A stretch of DNA of 19,627 nucleotides from JANNGZ01 sp031404155 (GTDB lineage Bacteria; Pseudomonadota; Gammaproteobacteria; Burkholderiales; Burkholderiaceae_C). A program made the position numbers and the translations under genes. The notes beneath the pieces are model-generated. The model saw only the letters and a program-made list of their open reading frames with translations, was not told where the DNA came from and ran no database searches. Shown here piece after piece: positions 7,650 to 15,176 of this stretch. The stretch's first letter is position 1; every line of letters starts with the position of its first letter. The DNA is taken from contig JANNGZ010000444.1 in the NCBI GenBank assembly GCA_031404155.1, positions 1-19,627 of the forward strand. Reading direction: 5' to 3'.

Positions 7650-9353
7650 ATGCAACACCTGCTCAACCTGCTGGCCGCCGTGGCGTTGCTGGTCTGGGGC
7701 ACCTACCTGGTCCGCACCGGCATCCTGCGTGTGCTCGGCGAAAGACTGCGGCGGGTCCTCGCCGCCGGCACCGGGAATCGTTTTGCCGCGGCGGCGTCGG
7801 GCATCGGCGTCACCGCGCTGGTGCAAAGCAGCACCGCCACCGGGCTGATCACCTCGTCCTTCGTGAGCAACGGCTCGATGGCGCTGGCCGCGGCGCTGGC
7901 GGTGATGCTCGGCGCCGACGTGGGCACCGCGCTGATGGCGGTGGCGCTGTCCTTCGACCTCTCGTGGGTGTCGCCGCTGCTGATCCTGCTCGGCGTGGTG
8001 CTCTACCTCTGGCGCCCCGGCCGGCACACCGGGCGCGTGGGCCGCATCCTGATCGGCCTCGGGCTGATCATCATGGCGCTGCAGCTGATCGTCGTCGCCA
8101 CCAAGCCGCTGGTGGATTCAGCCACGGTGCGCGCGATGCTCGGTTCGCTCTCGAGCGACCCACTGCTGGAGATCACGGTGGGTGCCGCGCTCGCGGTGCT
8201 GGCCTATTCGAGCCTGGCGATCGTGCTGCTCACCGCCACGCTCGCGGCCTCGGGCGCGGTGCCGATCGACGTGGCGCTCGGCCTGGTGCTCGGCGCCAAC
8301 CTGGGCTCAGGCGCGCTCGCGCTGATCACCACCTCGCATTACTCGCTGGACGCGCGGCGGGTGCTGATCGGCAACTTCATCTTCAAGCTGGTCGGCTGTG
8401 CGCTCGCGCTCGGTGCCCTCGGCTGGCTGCTCGCCGGGCCGGTGAAGGAGGTGGTGCGCCTGCTCGGGCCGGGCTCGTCGGTGGTGCTGCTGCACCTGGG
8501 CTTCAATCTCTGCGTGGCGCTGCTGTTCCTGCCGCTGGTGGGCAGCGTCGAGCGGCTGCTGATGCGCGTGTTCGCATTCAAGCCGCTGGCCGCCGATGCG
8601 CTGGAGAAACGCCCGCGCCACCTCGACCCGGTGGCGCTGGCCACGCCCTCGCTGGCGATAGCGTGTGCCGCGCGCGAGGCGATGCACCAGGCCGACCTGG
8701 TGGAGACGATGCTGCGTGGGCTGATCAGCGTGATCCGCGACGGCGACCTGGGCCTGTCGGAGCGGCTGCGCGCGATGGACGACACGGTGGACGAGCTGTA
8801 CCGTGCGATCAAGTACTACATGACCAAGATCTCGCGCGAGTCGCTCGACGAACGCGAGAGCCGGCGCTGGACCGACATCGTCTCCTTCACGATCAACCTG
8901 GAGCAGATCGGCGACATCGTCGAGCGGGTGCTGATCGATATCGAGGACAAGAAGATCAAGCCGCAGCGCAGCTTCTCCGACGCCGGCATGGCCGAGATCA
9001 CCGAGCTGCACGCGCGCCTGGTGGACAACCTGCGCCTGGGCACCGGCGTGTTCTTGAACGGCGGGGTGCGCGACGCCAAGAAGCTGCTCGAAGAAAAGGC
9101 GCGCTTTCGCGACCTGGAGCGCGCCTATGCCGGCACGCACCTGGAGCGCCTCTCCGACAACACCGCGCAGAGCATCGCCACCAGTTCGCTGCACCTGGAC
9201 CTGATCAGCGACCTGAAGCGGATCAACTCGCACATCTGCTCGATCGCGTACTCGGTGCTCGACTCCGCCGGCGAGGCGGCGCCCACGGGGGCGAGCACCG
9301 CCGCCAGCGCCGAGGCCAAACGCGCGGCCAAGGCGGCGGATACGCGGTTCTGA
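7650..9353 (+). CDS. Na/Pi-cotransporter family protein with C-terminal PhoU-like domain
   Basis: This 567-aa inner-membrane protein has two inverted-repeat Na_Pi_cotrans modules. The first holds the signature QSSTAT (59-64) and VMLGADVGTALM. The second has AYSSLA (185-190) and LVLGANLGSGAL, so its signature glutamine is replaced by tyrosine. Eight or so hydrophobic helices end near residue 300. A soluble four-helix PhoU-like region (about 325-545) follows, with FTINLEQIGDIVERV and LISDLKRINSH. Family members import phosphate with sodium or act in phosphate efflux and homeostasis; the Gln-to-Tyr change leaves transport direction and ion use open. Start MQHLLNLLAAVALLVWGTYL is the usual N-terminus, although no clear ribosome-binding site precedes it. 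It is divergent from the glutamine-synthetase-like operon. Confidence 0.9.
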   Translation: MQHLLNLLAAVALLVWGTYLVRTGILRVLGERLRRVLAAGTGNRFAAAASGIGVTALVQSSTATGLITSSFVSNGSMALAAALAVMLGADVGTALMAVALSFDLSWVSPLLILLGVVLYLWRPGRHTGRVGRILIGLGLIIMALQLIVVATKPLVDSATVRAMLGSLSSDPLLEITVGAALAVLAYSSLAIVLLTATLAASGAVPIDVALGLVLGANLGSGALALITTSHYSLDARRVLIGNFIFKLVGCALALGALGWLLAGPVKEVVRLLGPGSSVVLLHLGFNLCVALLFLPLVGSVERLLMRVFAFKPLAADALEKRPRHLDPVALATPSLAIACAAREAMHQADLVETMLRGLISVIRDGDLGLSERLRAMDDTVDELYRAIKYYMTKISRESLDERESRRWTDIVSFTINLEQIGDIVERVLIDIEDKKIKPQRSFSDAGMAEITELHARLVDNLRLGTGVFLNGGVRDAKKLLEEKARFRDLERAYAGTHLERLSDNTAQSIATSSLHLDLISDLKRINSHICSIAYSVLDSAGEAAPTGASTAASAEAKRAAKAADTRF

Positions 9354-9364
9354 CGTGCCCCCAA

Positions 9365-9385
9365 GGCCGCCGCCTCGCGGCGGCC
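9365..9385. terminator. GC hairpin just downstream of the transporter gene
   Basis: GGCCGCCGC and GCGGCGGCC form a perfect 9-bp stem with a CTC loop, starting 12 nt after the stop codon at 9353. A second short C-run/G-run stem (about 9388-9398) follows. There is no T-tract, so termination strength is uncertain. Confidence 0.5.
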
Positions 9386-9401
9386 GCCCCCCGAGGGGGA
9401 G

Positions 9402-9434
9402 CAAGGAAACTTGGGACGGCCCGGCGTTTCCTTG
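9402..9434. repeat. Inverted repeat in the transporter-P460 spacer
   Basis: CAAGGAAAC and GTTTCCTTG are perfect 9-bp arms around a 15-nt loop. Together with the two preceding GC stems they make a three-hairpin cluster filling the first 80 nt of the 203-nt spacer, which looks like a dispersed intergenic element rather than a single terminator. Confidence 0.55.
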
Positions 9435-9556
9435 AGGCGTCCCGCCTCAGGGTTGTCCCGAATGAGGGTCTGCGCCTGAATCCAGACGGCCGCGCGGTTC
9501 GTATGCTCCAGGCGCGGGTTCGTCCGCCAGGTTCAATACAACACAGGAGATAGACG

Positions 9557-10387
9557 ATGAGCAGATCGACAAGGCGAGTGGTGGCTGCGGCGGCGGGTGT
9601 GGCCGCAATGGGGCTAGGCGCGCTGGCGGTATCGCAGGTAACGGTGCCCTCGGGCCCGAACAAACTTCAGTTCCCCGAGGGCTGGGAAAAGCTCGAGATG
9701 TACGCCACCGTCGACCGCCCCGACACCAAGCAGTACCGCGAGTTCTACGCCGCGCCCGCGGTGGTGAAGGCGGTGCGCGAAGGCAAACCGATCCCCGACG
9801 GCGCGGTGCTCACGCTGGCCGCCTACCTGGCCAAGGTCGACGCCAACGGCGTGCCGGTGAAGGACGCCAACGGCCGCTTCATGAAGGACAAGCTCGCCGC
9901 GGTGAACTCGATGCAGAAGAAAGCGGGTTTTGGCGCCGACATTCCCGAGCCGATCCGCAATGGCGACTGGATCTACCAGTCCTTCACGCCCGACGGCAAG
10001 GTCAACGACAAGGCCAACCTCACCGCCTGCTTCGTGTGCCACCTGCCCTTTGCGAAGGACGACTTCCTGACCAACATGGCCAAGCTGCAAGGCAAGTTCC
10101 CGTCGCAGGCCACGGTGACGGCAAAGAGCGGCCCGACCGACGTGGCGATCACCGGCTTCAGCTTCGGCCCGGCCGCGATCAAGGTCACCGCCGGCCAGAA
10201 GATCACCTGGACCAACGCCGACGACACACCGCACCAGATCACCGTCACCAGCGGAGGCAACCAGCGCAGCGACTTGATGCTCAAGGGCCAGAGCGCGACG
10301 ATGCAGTTCGACGCCGCCGGCAACATCGCCTACATCTGCGGCCTGCACCCGACGATGAAGGGCACGATCGAGGTGGCGGCGAAGTAG
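9557..10387 (+). CDS. Exported cytochrome P460-family / cupredoxin fusion protein
   Basis: This 276-aa protein has three parts. Residues 1 to about 27 form a signal peptide with an Arg-Arg pair and a hydrophobic Ala/Val core. Residues about 36-180 match the cytochrome P460/cytochrome c'-beta fold, including FPEGWEKLEMYATVDRPD and the c-type haem site C158-F-V-C161-H162. Residues about 186-276 form a plastocyanin/amicyanin-type cupredoxin with the type 1 copper ligands in correct order and spacing: H226 (DTPHQIT), C261, H264 and M267 (CGLHPTM). P460 proteins oxidise hydroxylamine or bind NO, and cupredoxins transfer single electrons. The fusion would place a copper electron carrier beside the haem in the periplasm. 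The crosslinking lysine typical of true P460 could not be assigned, so a c'-beta-like role is equally possible. AGGAG lies 7 nt before the ATG. Confidence 0.88.
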   Translation: MSRSTRRVVAAAAGVAAMGLGALAVSQVTVPSGPNKLQFPEGWEKLEMYATVDRPDTKQYREFYAAPAVVKAVREGKPIPDGAVLTLAAYLAKVDANGVPVKDANGRFMKDKLAAVNSMQKKAGFGADIPEPIRNGDWIYQSFTPDGKVNDKANLTACFVCHLPFAKDDFLTNMAKLQGKFPSQATVTAKSGPTDVAITGFSFGPAAIKVTAGQKITWTNADDTPHQITVTSGGNQRSDLMLKGQSATMQFDAAGNIAYICGLHPTMKGTIEVAAK

Positions 10388-10410
10388 GCGCCGCTTCAGC
10401 GCGACTTCAA

Positions 10411-10437
10411 GGTGGGCCGTGAGGATCGCGGCCCGCC
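10411..10437. terminator. Hairpin downstream of the P460-cupredoxin gene
   Basis: GGTGGGCCG pairs with CGGCCCGCC (8 of 9 Watson-Crick plus one G-T) around a 9-nt loop, 24 nt after the stop codon. There is no T-tract. Confidence 0.4.
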
Positions 10438-10508
10438 TGTCCGCCGCTCACTTGCTGGTCGCTTGCCTTGCAGGCCGCGGTCTCGCAGAGCTCGACCCCT
10501 TCGGTCCG

Positions 10509-10533
10509 TCCGAGTCTCCTCAGGAGACTCGGA
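10509..10533. terminator. Perfect 11-bp hairpin between convergent genes, likely bidirectional terminator
   Basis: TCCGAGTCTCC and GGAGACTCGGA are exact complements around a 3-nt TCA loop. The hairpin lies 11 nt beyond the msrA stop codon and 121 nt beyond the P460-cupredoxin stop, so it could end transcription from both sides. It lacks a T-tract. Confidence 0.6.
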
Positions 10534-10543
10534 GCCGCGGCCC

Positions 10544-11194
10544 TCAGCCCCACAGCTGCGCCAGCCGCGCGTCGCGGCCGCAGCCGGTGCGGTAGTACTT
10601 GTAGCGCAGCGGGTTCTTGGTGTAGTAGTCCTGGTGATAGGCCTCGGCCGGGTAGAAGGCCGTCGCGCCGACGATCTCGGTGACGATCGGCTCCTTGAAC
10701 GGCTTGCTCTTTTCCAGCGCCGCGAGCGAGGCCTTGGCGGCGGCGAGTTGCGCCGGATCGTGCGTGAAGATCGCGCTGCGGTAGGGCGAGCCGGCGTCGC
10801 AGAACTGGCGGTCCTTGGTGGTCGGGTCGATCGTGCGCCAGTAATGTTCGAGCAGCTTTTCGTAGCTCACCCGCTTGGGGTCGAACACGATTTCCACCGC
10901 TTCGGCATGGCCGGTGGTCTTGGCCGCCACCTGCTGGTACGTGGGGTTGGCCACCTTGCCGCCGATGTAGCCCGAGGTGGTCGAGATCACACCGGGCACC
11001 TTGTCGAAGTCGGCCTCGACGCACCAGAAGCAGCCGCCGGCGAAGGTGGCCTTGGCGGTGGCCATGGCGCTGGCCGCGGCGGCCGCCGAAGCGGAGGGTG
11101 CGGTCTGCGCAGCAGCCACCGCGACGCCGGCGCCGACGACGACCGCGGTCAACGCGGCGAGCATGAATCGCCCGCGGGCGAACAGGTTCTTCAT
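10544..11194 (-). CDS. msrA: Exported peptide-methionine (S)-S-oxide reductase MsrA
   Basis: This 216-aa MsrA has an N-terminal signal peptide: MKNLFARGRF, then a hydrophobic stretch to about residue 30, and an Ala/Ser-rich linker to about 46. The catalytic motif GGCFWC gives nucleophile C55. GYIGGKVANPTYQQV, GHAEAVEIVFDP and AYHQDYY are family signatures, and C205 (RTGCG) can act as resolving cysteine. It reduces the S-epimer of methionine sulfoxide in proteins, here in the periplasm. Its ATG overlaps the msrB stop codon as ATGA, indicating translational coupling. A longer in-frame form reaching 11557 would only read through msrB in the wrong frame. Convergent with the P460-cupredoxin gene. 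Confidence 0.95.
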   Translation of the reverse strand: MKNLFARGRFMLAALTAVVVGAGVAVAAAQTAPSASAAAAASAMATAKATFAGGCFWCVEADFDKVPGVISTTSGYIGGKVANPTYQQVAAKTTGHAEAVEIVFDPKRVSYEKLLEHYWRTIDPTTKDRQFCDAGSPYRSAIFTHDPAQLAAAKASLAALEKSKPFKEPIVTEIVGATAFYPAEAYHQDYYTKNPLRYKYYRTGCGRDARLAQLWG

Positions 11195-11685
11195 GCGGCC
11201 TCCGCCACGAACTTCAGCGCCACGCCGTTGTTGCAATAACGCTTGCCGCTGGGTTTGGGGCCGTCGTCGAAGACATGGCCGTGGTGCCCCTCGCAGCGGG
11301 CGCAGTGGTACTCGGTGCGCGGCAGGATCAGCTTGAAGTCGGTCCTGGTCTTGAGCACGCCGGGCAGGGCGGCGAAGAAGCTCGGCCAGCCGGTGCCCGA
11401 GTCGAACTTCATCGCCGAGGTGTAGAGCGCCAGGTCGCAGCCGGCGCAGTGGTACACGCCCTTGCGCTTCTCGCGGTCGAGCGGGCTGCTGCGCGCGGGC
11501 TCGGTGCCGTCCTTGCGCAGCACCCGGTACTGCTCGGGCGTGAGCCGCTTTTTCCACTCGGCGTCGCTGAGCACCAGGGGTTCGATCTTCTGCGGCGTCG
11601 CCGGGGGGTCGGCCGCGTCGGCGCCAGTGGCACGCGCGGTGAGGCCGAGCGCGGAGAGCAGTGAGAGCAGTTGGCGGCGGGTCAT
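11191..11685 (-). CDS. msrB: Exported peptide-methionine (R)-S-oxide reductase MsrB
   Basis: This 164-aa MsrB begins MTRRQLLSLLSALGL, a twin-arginine-like export signal, with probable cleavage near ATGADA. The SelR fold follows: zinc cysteines C80/C83 (CAGC) and C128/C131 (CARC), SGTGWPSFF, HGHVFDDGP and the catalytic RYC (C151). It reduces the R-epimer of methionine sulfoxide, complementing MsrA. A Tat signal fits folding with zinc before export. GGAG lies about 12 nt before the ATG at 11685. It is first in a two-gene unit with msrA, with a 4-nt overlap. The 182-nt region up to the divergent ProQ-like gene should hold both promoters, but no clear consensus box is visible. Confidence 0.95.
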   Translation of the reverse strand: MTRRQLLSLLSALGLTARATGADAADPPATPQKIEPLVLSDAEWKKRLTPEQYRVLRKDGTEPARSSPLDREKRKGVYHCAGCDLALYTSAMKFDSGTGWPSFFAALPGVLKTRTDFKLILPRTEYHCARCEGHHGHVFDDGPKPSGKRYCNNGVALKFVAEAA

Positions 11686-11867
11686 GAGGGTGGGCTCCGG
11701 GACAAGGGATGAAGCTTGGTCTGGGTGATACGCCGAACCTTTCACGGCGGATGAGGCACGGGGCACGGCGCCGGCGGCTTGTGCGCAGGGGTGCGCCGAG
11801 TTGCGCCGAGTTTGCGCGCCAGCGGCGACAATCGCGGCGCCCCCTTGATGATGCCCCGCGCGAGAAT

Positions 11868-13184
11868 ATGCCCGATCCCGTCCAGCCCTACACCGCCGTG
11901 CCCACGGTTGCGCCGACCGACGGAACCGGGGATGCGCCGGCGGCCGTGCTTGCGCCCGCGGTTGCCGCCGACGCGGCACCTGACGTGGCGCCAGATGGTT
12001 TACGCGCAGCAGTGCCCGAAGGCGAATCGGCCGCGGCGCCTGGCGCCCCATCGGCCGACACGGTGCCAGGCTCCGGGCCCGCCACCAGTCCGGCGCGCGC
12101 TGCCGACCTCTCGCCGGCCGCCTGCGCTGCGCGCTTGGCCGAGCTGTTCCCGGCGCTCTTCGGCACCGAGGGCCCGCGCAAGCCGATCAAGCTGCGCATC
12201 CAGGTCGACCTCCAGGAGCGCGCACCCGGGGTGTTCAGCAAGCGTGTGCTGTCGCTCTTCCTGAGCCGCTACACCACCACCACGGCGTACCTGAAGGCGC
12301 TGGCGCAATCGCCGCACCGCTTCGACCTCGACGGCCAGCCCGCGGGTGAGATCAGCGAGGAACACCGCCAAGCCGCGAGCGAGGAAGTGGCGCGCCGGCG
12401 TGAGCTATTCGAAGCGCGGCGGCTCGCCGAACGGCAGGCACAACGCGAAGCCGAACGGGCGGCCTTCAGGGCGCAGCGAGAGGCACAGCAACAGGCGCAG
12501 CCGGCGCGGGTGCTCGGCGACGCCGCGAGCGAGCGGCCTCAGGGCGCGACAGGCAGCCGGCAGCACGGGGGACCAGCGCCAGGCGAAACGGCGGGCGATG
12601 CCATTGGCCAAGTGCCGAGACGAGCCCGGGGGCCAGCGCGGGGACAAGCGCGAGGACAAGCGCGAGGACAAGCGCAGGAACCAGCGTCGGGTGGGGCGCC
12701 AGAACACGCTGCGCAGCAGGCGACGAGGGCTGCTTCCGGCGCCGTGCCGCAGCGGGCGCAGCGACCCCCGCGCGAGCAAGCACCGCGAGGCGCGCCGCGC
12801 GGGGCCCGTGCCGAGCCGCCGCAGGTGCCATCGGATGCGCCGCCTCGCTCACTGGCGCATGAATCGGCGCATGCAACGGCGCACCCGCCGGCGCGCAGCG
12901 CAACCCGTGAGCCGCCACGCGAGGTGCTGATCGAGGACCCGGCGCAACGTGAACGCGCCGCCTTGCTGCGGGCATTCGAGACGAGCACCTTGAGCAAGGC
13001 CAACTTCTGTGCGCTGAAGCGGCTCACCGAGGCCGCGCTCGACGAGGCGATCGCGCAGGCACGCGTGGAGCGCGAGCAACGGCCGCAGCCGCCGGCGCAG
13101 CGGCAAAACCTGCCGGCGCAGCCCGATCGGCGGGAGCCGCGACAGGACCCGCGGCGCAAACCCGGGCGCGAGCCGAACCGCTGA
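11868..13184 (+). CDS. ProQ/FinO-domain RNA-binding protein with long low-complexity tail
   Basis: This 438-aa protein has a Pro/Ala-rich N-terminus (1-80) and a ProQ/FinO domain at about 82-178: LAELFPALFG, RKPIKLRI, VFSKRVLSLFLSRYTTTTAYLKAL and RFDLDG. A charged Arg/Glu/Gln helix (about 163-210) leads into a disordered Arg/Gln/Pro/Ala region (211-345) with three ARGQ-type units at about 257-268. A conserved-looking patch at about 367-400 (LLRAFETSTLSKANFC) precedes a basic tail. The domain binds structured sRNAs and mRNA 3' ends as an RNA chaperone. E. coli ProQ has 232 residues, so this is nearly double. The ATG at 11868 has only a weak GAGA upstream. Longer in-frame starts reach back to 11709 but add Arg-rich sequence without family support. 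Confidence 0.85.
   Translation: MPDPVQPYTAVPTVAPTDGTGDAPAAVLAPAVAADAAPDVAPDGLRAAVPEGESAAAPGAPSADTVPGSGPATSPARAADLSPAACAARLAELFPALFGTEGPRKPIKLRIQVDLQERAPGVFSKRVLSLFLSRYTTTTAYLKALAQSPHRFDLDGQPAGEISEEHRQAASEEVARRRELFEARRLAERQAQREAERAAFRAQREAQQQAQPARVLGDAASERPQGATGSRQHGGPAPGETAGDAIGQVPRRARGPARGQARGQARGQAQEPASGGAPEHAAQQATRAASGAVPQRAQRPPREQAPRGAPRGARAEPPQVPSDAPPRSLAHESAHATAHPPARSATREPPREVLIEDPAQRERAALLRAFETSTLSKANFCALKRLTEAALDEAIAQARVEREQRPQPPAQRQNLPAQPDRREPRQDPRRKPGREPNR
12637..12678. repeat. 12-nt in-frame tandem repeats inside the ProQ-like gene
   Basis: About three units of GCGCGAGGACAA encode ARGQ steps in the disordered tail. The period is a multiple of three, so unit gain or loss would change tail length without frameshift. 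Confidence 0.7.
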
Positions 13185-13234
13185 TTCGGGTTCGCGCCCA
13201 CAAACGCCGGTCCGGAGCGACCGCAACGGGACGC

Positions 13235-14962
13235 TCAGCCGCCCGGCAAGTCCAGGGTGACGCGGGTGCCGCGGCCGGCTTCGCTTTGCACCGACACCGT
13301 GCCGCCGTGCAGCTCGGCAATGCGCTTCACGATCGCCAGGCCCAGGCCCTTGCTGCCTTCGCCGCTGGCGCTCGACGACGCGGCGCTGTGGTCGCGGCCA
13401 CGCTGGCGAACAGGGTCGCGATCGAGGCCGCCACCACGCTCGCCGGCATCGCCGAGCGCAGCCCCCTCGCCGCCCCGGTACAGGCGCTCGAACAGGTGCG
13501 GGGTGTCGTGCGCGGCGATGCCGCTGCCGCTGTCGGCCACGCTCACCAGCACACGCTGTGCCTGCGCCCGCGCGGTCAGCTCGATGCGCCCACCCGCGGG
13601 CGTGAACTTCAGGGCGTTGTCGACCAGGTTGGCCACCGCACGCTCGAAGAGTTCGATGTCCAGGGTCGCCACCGCGGGCTGACTCTCCTCGCCGCCGCCG
13701 CCGCCGCCAGCGCCGGTGCCTTCGCCGCAGACCACGCTCACGCCCTGGCGCGCGGCGCGCTCGGCAAAACGCTGGGCGATGTCGTCGAGCACTTCGTGCA
13801 CATCCACCATCACCCGTTGCAGCTTGAACTCGGGCTCGTCGAGCAGGGCCAGGTCGCCGAGCGAGCGCACCAGGCGCGCGGCGTTGTGGGCGTTGCGCAG
13901 CGCCACTTCCACCAGCCGCAAATCGTCGGCGCGGTCGGCGGCGGCGGAGCTGGTGACGCGGTCGGGACCCTCGGCAGGGTCGGCACCGTCGGCACGGTGG
14001 CCAGAGCCGGCAGCGGCGGCCGGCGCCGGCTCGCTGGCCCAGCGCCTTTGCAGCGTCTCCAGGCTGGCCACCGCCGCGGTGAGCGGCGAGCGCAGGTCGT
14101 GGGACAAGTTGCTCACGCCCTCGCGGCGGAAGCGGTCCAGGCGGCGCAGCGTGTCCCATTGTTTTCGCAGCGTGGCAAGCAGGGCGTGGAAGCCGCGGTG
14201 CAATTGGCCGAACTCGTCGTCGCCGCGGCGCGGCGCAGCCGAAGGCTCGGGCACGGCGTCGAAGCCGTCGCGCGCGGCCGCGGCCACTTCGGCGCTCAGG
14301 CCACGCAGCGGCCGCGTCACGCTGGCCACGGTCCACACCGCCAGCCCGGTGGTGAGCAGGATCACCGCCAGCGCCGCGGCCAACGCGGGGCCGGCCGCGC
14401 TGCGGCGCAGCAGCTCGAGCCGGCCGTCGGCGAGCGAGGGCGACTGGGCCACGAGGTAGAGGTAGCCCGCGACCTCCTCGTTCGGGCGGATCACGGTGTG
14501 GCGCAGCACGCGGGCGCCGATGACCGCGTCGGCGTTCATGTGCTCGGGGTCGTCGCCCATCACGTAGCGGGCGAACGGGGCACCCGGCGCGCCCGCCGTG
14601 CCGCGCGCCGCGCCGGTCGCCTCGCGCACCGGCGCCAGCGCCACCTTGAAGCCCGGCGGCAGCTTGGCGCGGCCGGTGCTGGCGAGCACCCGGCCGTCCT
14701 GCGCCAGCAGGTAGAGCTGCGTGTCCGATTCGAAGAGCAGCAGGCTGCGCAGCCAGCCGCCGAAGTCCGCGGGGTCGCGGGCATGCAGCTCGACGATGTC
14801 GGGGTACATCGCCACCACGCGGCCGAGGAAGGCGTCGCCGCGCAGGAAACAGCTTTCGCGCTCGAAGCGCTCGAAGGCCACCGCCATCGTGGCGATGACG
14901 CCGATGGCGCTGACGATGCCGGCGATGAACACCGTCAGCGCGAGGCGCAGGCGAACCGTCAT
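13235..14962 (-). CDS. OmpR-family two-component sensor histidine kinase
   Basis: This 575-aa membrane kinase has one helix at about 8-30, a periplasmic sensor region (about 31-185), a second helix (about 190-213), HAMP (about 214-268), HisKA with NLSHDLRSP (phospho-acceptor H288), and an ATPase domain with N-box N449 (NLVDNALKFTP), DSGSGIA (477-483) and GLGLAI (539-544). Three low-complexity inserts break the catalytic core: about 311-345 within the dimerisation helices, a glycine run at 416-424, and about 497-537 in the ATP lid. It should phosphorylate the regulator encoded just upstream on the same strand. The ligand is unknown; the sensor region has no recognised domain. The start at ATG 14962 has only a weak AGG upstream. 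Confidence 0.92.
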   Translation of the reverse strand: MTVRLRLALTVFIAGIVSAIGVIATMAVAFERFERESCFLRGDAFLGRVVAMYPDIVELHARDPADFGGWLRSLLLFESDTQLYLLAQDGRVLASTGRAKLPPGFKVALAPVREATGAARGTAGAPGAPFARYVMGDDPEHMNADAVIGARVLRHTVIRPNEEVAGYLYLVAQSPSLADGRLELLRRSAAGPALAAALAVILLTTGLAVWTVASVTRPLRGLSAEVAAAARDGFDAVPEPSAAPRRGDDEFGQLHRGFHALLATLRKQWDTLRRLDRFRREGVSNLSHDLRSPLTAAVASLETLQRRWASEPAPAAAAGSGHRADGADPAEGPDRVTSSAAADRADDLRLVEVALRNAHNAARLVRSLGDLALLDEPEFKLQRVMVDVHEVLDDIAQRFAERAARQGVSVVCGEGTGAGGGGGGEESQPAVATLDIELFERAVANLVDNALKFTPAGGRIELTARAQAQRVLVSVADSGSGIAAHDTPHLFERLYRGGEGAALGDAGERGGGLDRDPVRQRGRDHSAASSSASGEGSKGLGLAIVKRIAELHGGTVSVQSEAGRGTRVTLDLPGG

Positions 14963-15045
14963 GCCGACCTGAAAGCCCGAGGCCGCGTCATGCCGCCGCG
15001 AAAACCATCGCGTCTTGCGAATGGCACAACCGGTGTTCGCGCCGG

Positions 15046-15092
15046 GCCTGTCCAGGCGCGGCGCTGGGTTTCGCCGCGCTCAGCCCGAACGG
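15046..15092. repeat. REP-like repeat in the regulator-kinase spacer
   Basis: GGCCTGTCCAGGC is an imperfect palindrome, followed by a degenerate TTCGCC-GCTCAG unit ending in the shared 14-mer CTCAGCCCGAACGG (15079-15092). It lies in the 200-nt gap between the response regulator and kinase genes, where no coding sequence is visible. Confidence 0.55.
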
Positions 15093-15154
15093 ACGATTTG
15101 TCATGTGCTTGCAAGCACTCCATCAACGCGGCCTCATGCCGGCCGGAATTTTGA

Positions 15155-15176
15155 ACGCGCCGTCATGCCGGCGCGT
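15155..15176 (-). terminator. Hairpin spanning the response-regulator stop codon
   Basis: ACGCGCCG and CGGCGCGT form a perfect 8-bp stem around a 6-nt loop containing the regulator stop codon. On the transcript it is followed by TTCAAAATT, so it could be an attenuator or partial terminator that lowers kinase expression relative to the regulator. Confidence 0.45.

Noticed and set aside
7964..9553. A 529-codon plus-strand frame inside the phosphate transporter gene
   Set aside because: It is an out-of-frame Arg/Ala-rich shadow of the transporter, with no ribosome-binding site or motif.
10544..11557. A 337-residue form of MsrA starting inside msrB
   Set aside because: The extra N-terminus is msrB read in the wrong frame. 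The signal peptide starts at the ATG at 11194, which overlaps the msrB stop.
12637..12678. A CRISPR-like array
   Set aside because: The repeats are 12 nt long, directly adjacent, in frame and without unique spacers; they are coding tandem repeats.
13286..15154. A 622-codon plus-strand frame antisense to the histidine kinase
   Set aside because: Its composition (His/Arg/Gly/Ala runs) is that of an antisense shadow, while the minus strand encodes complete kinase motifs.
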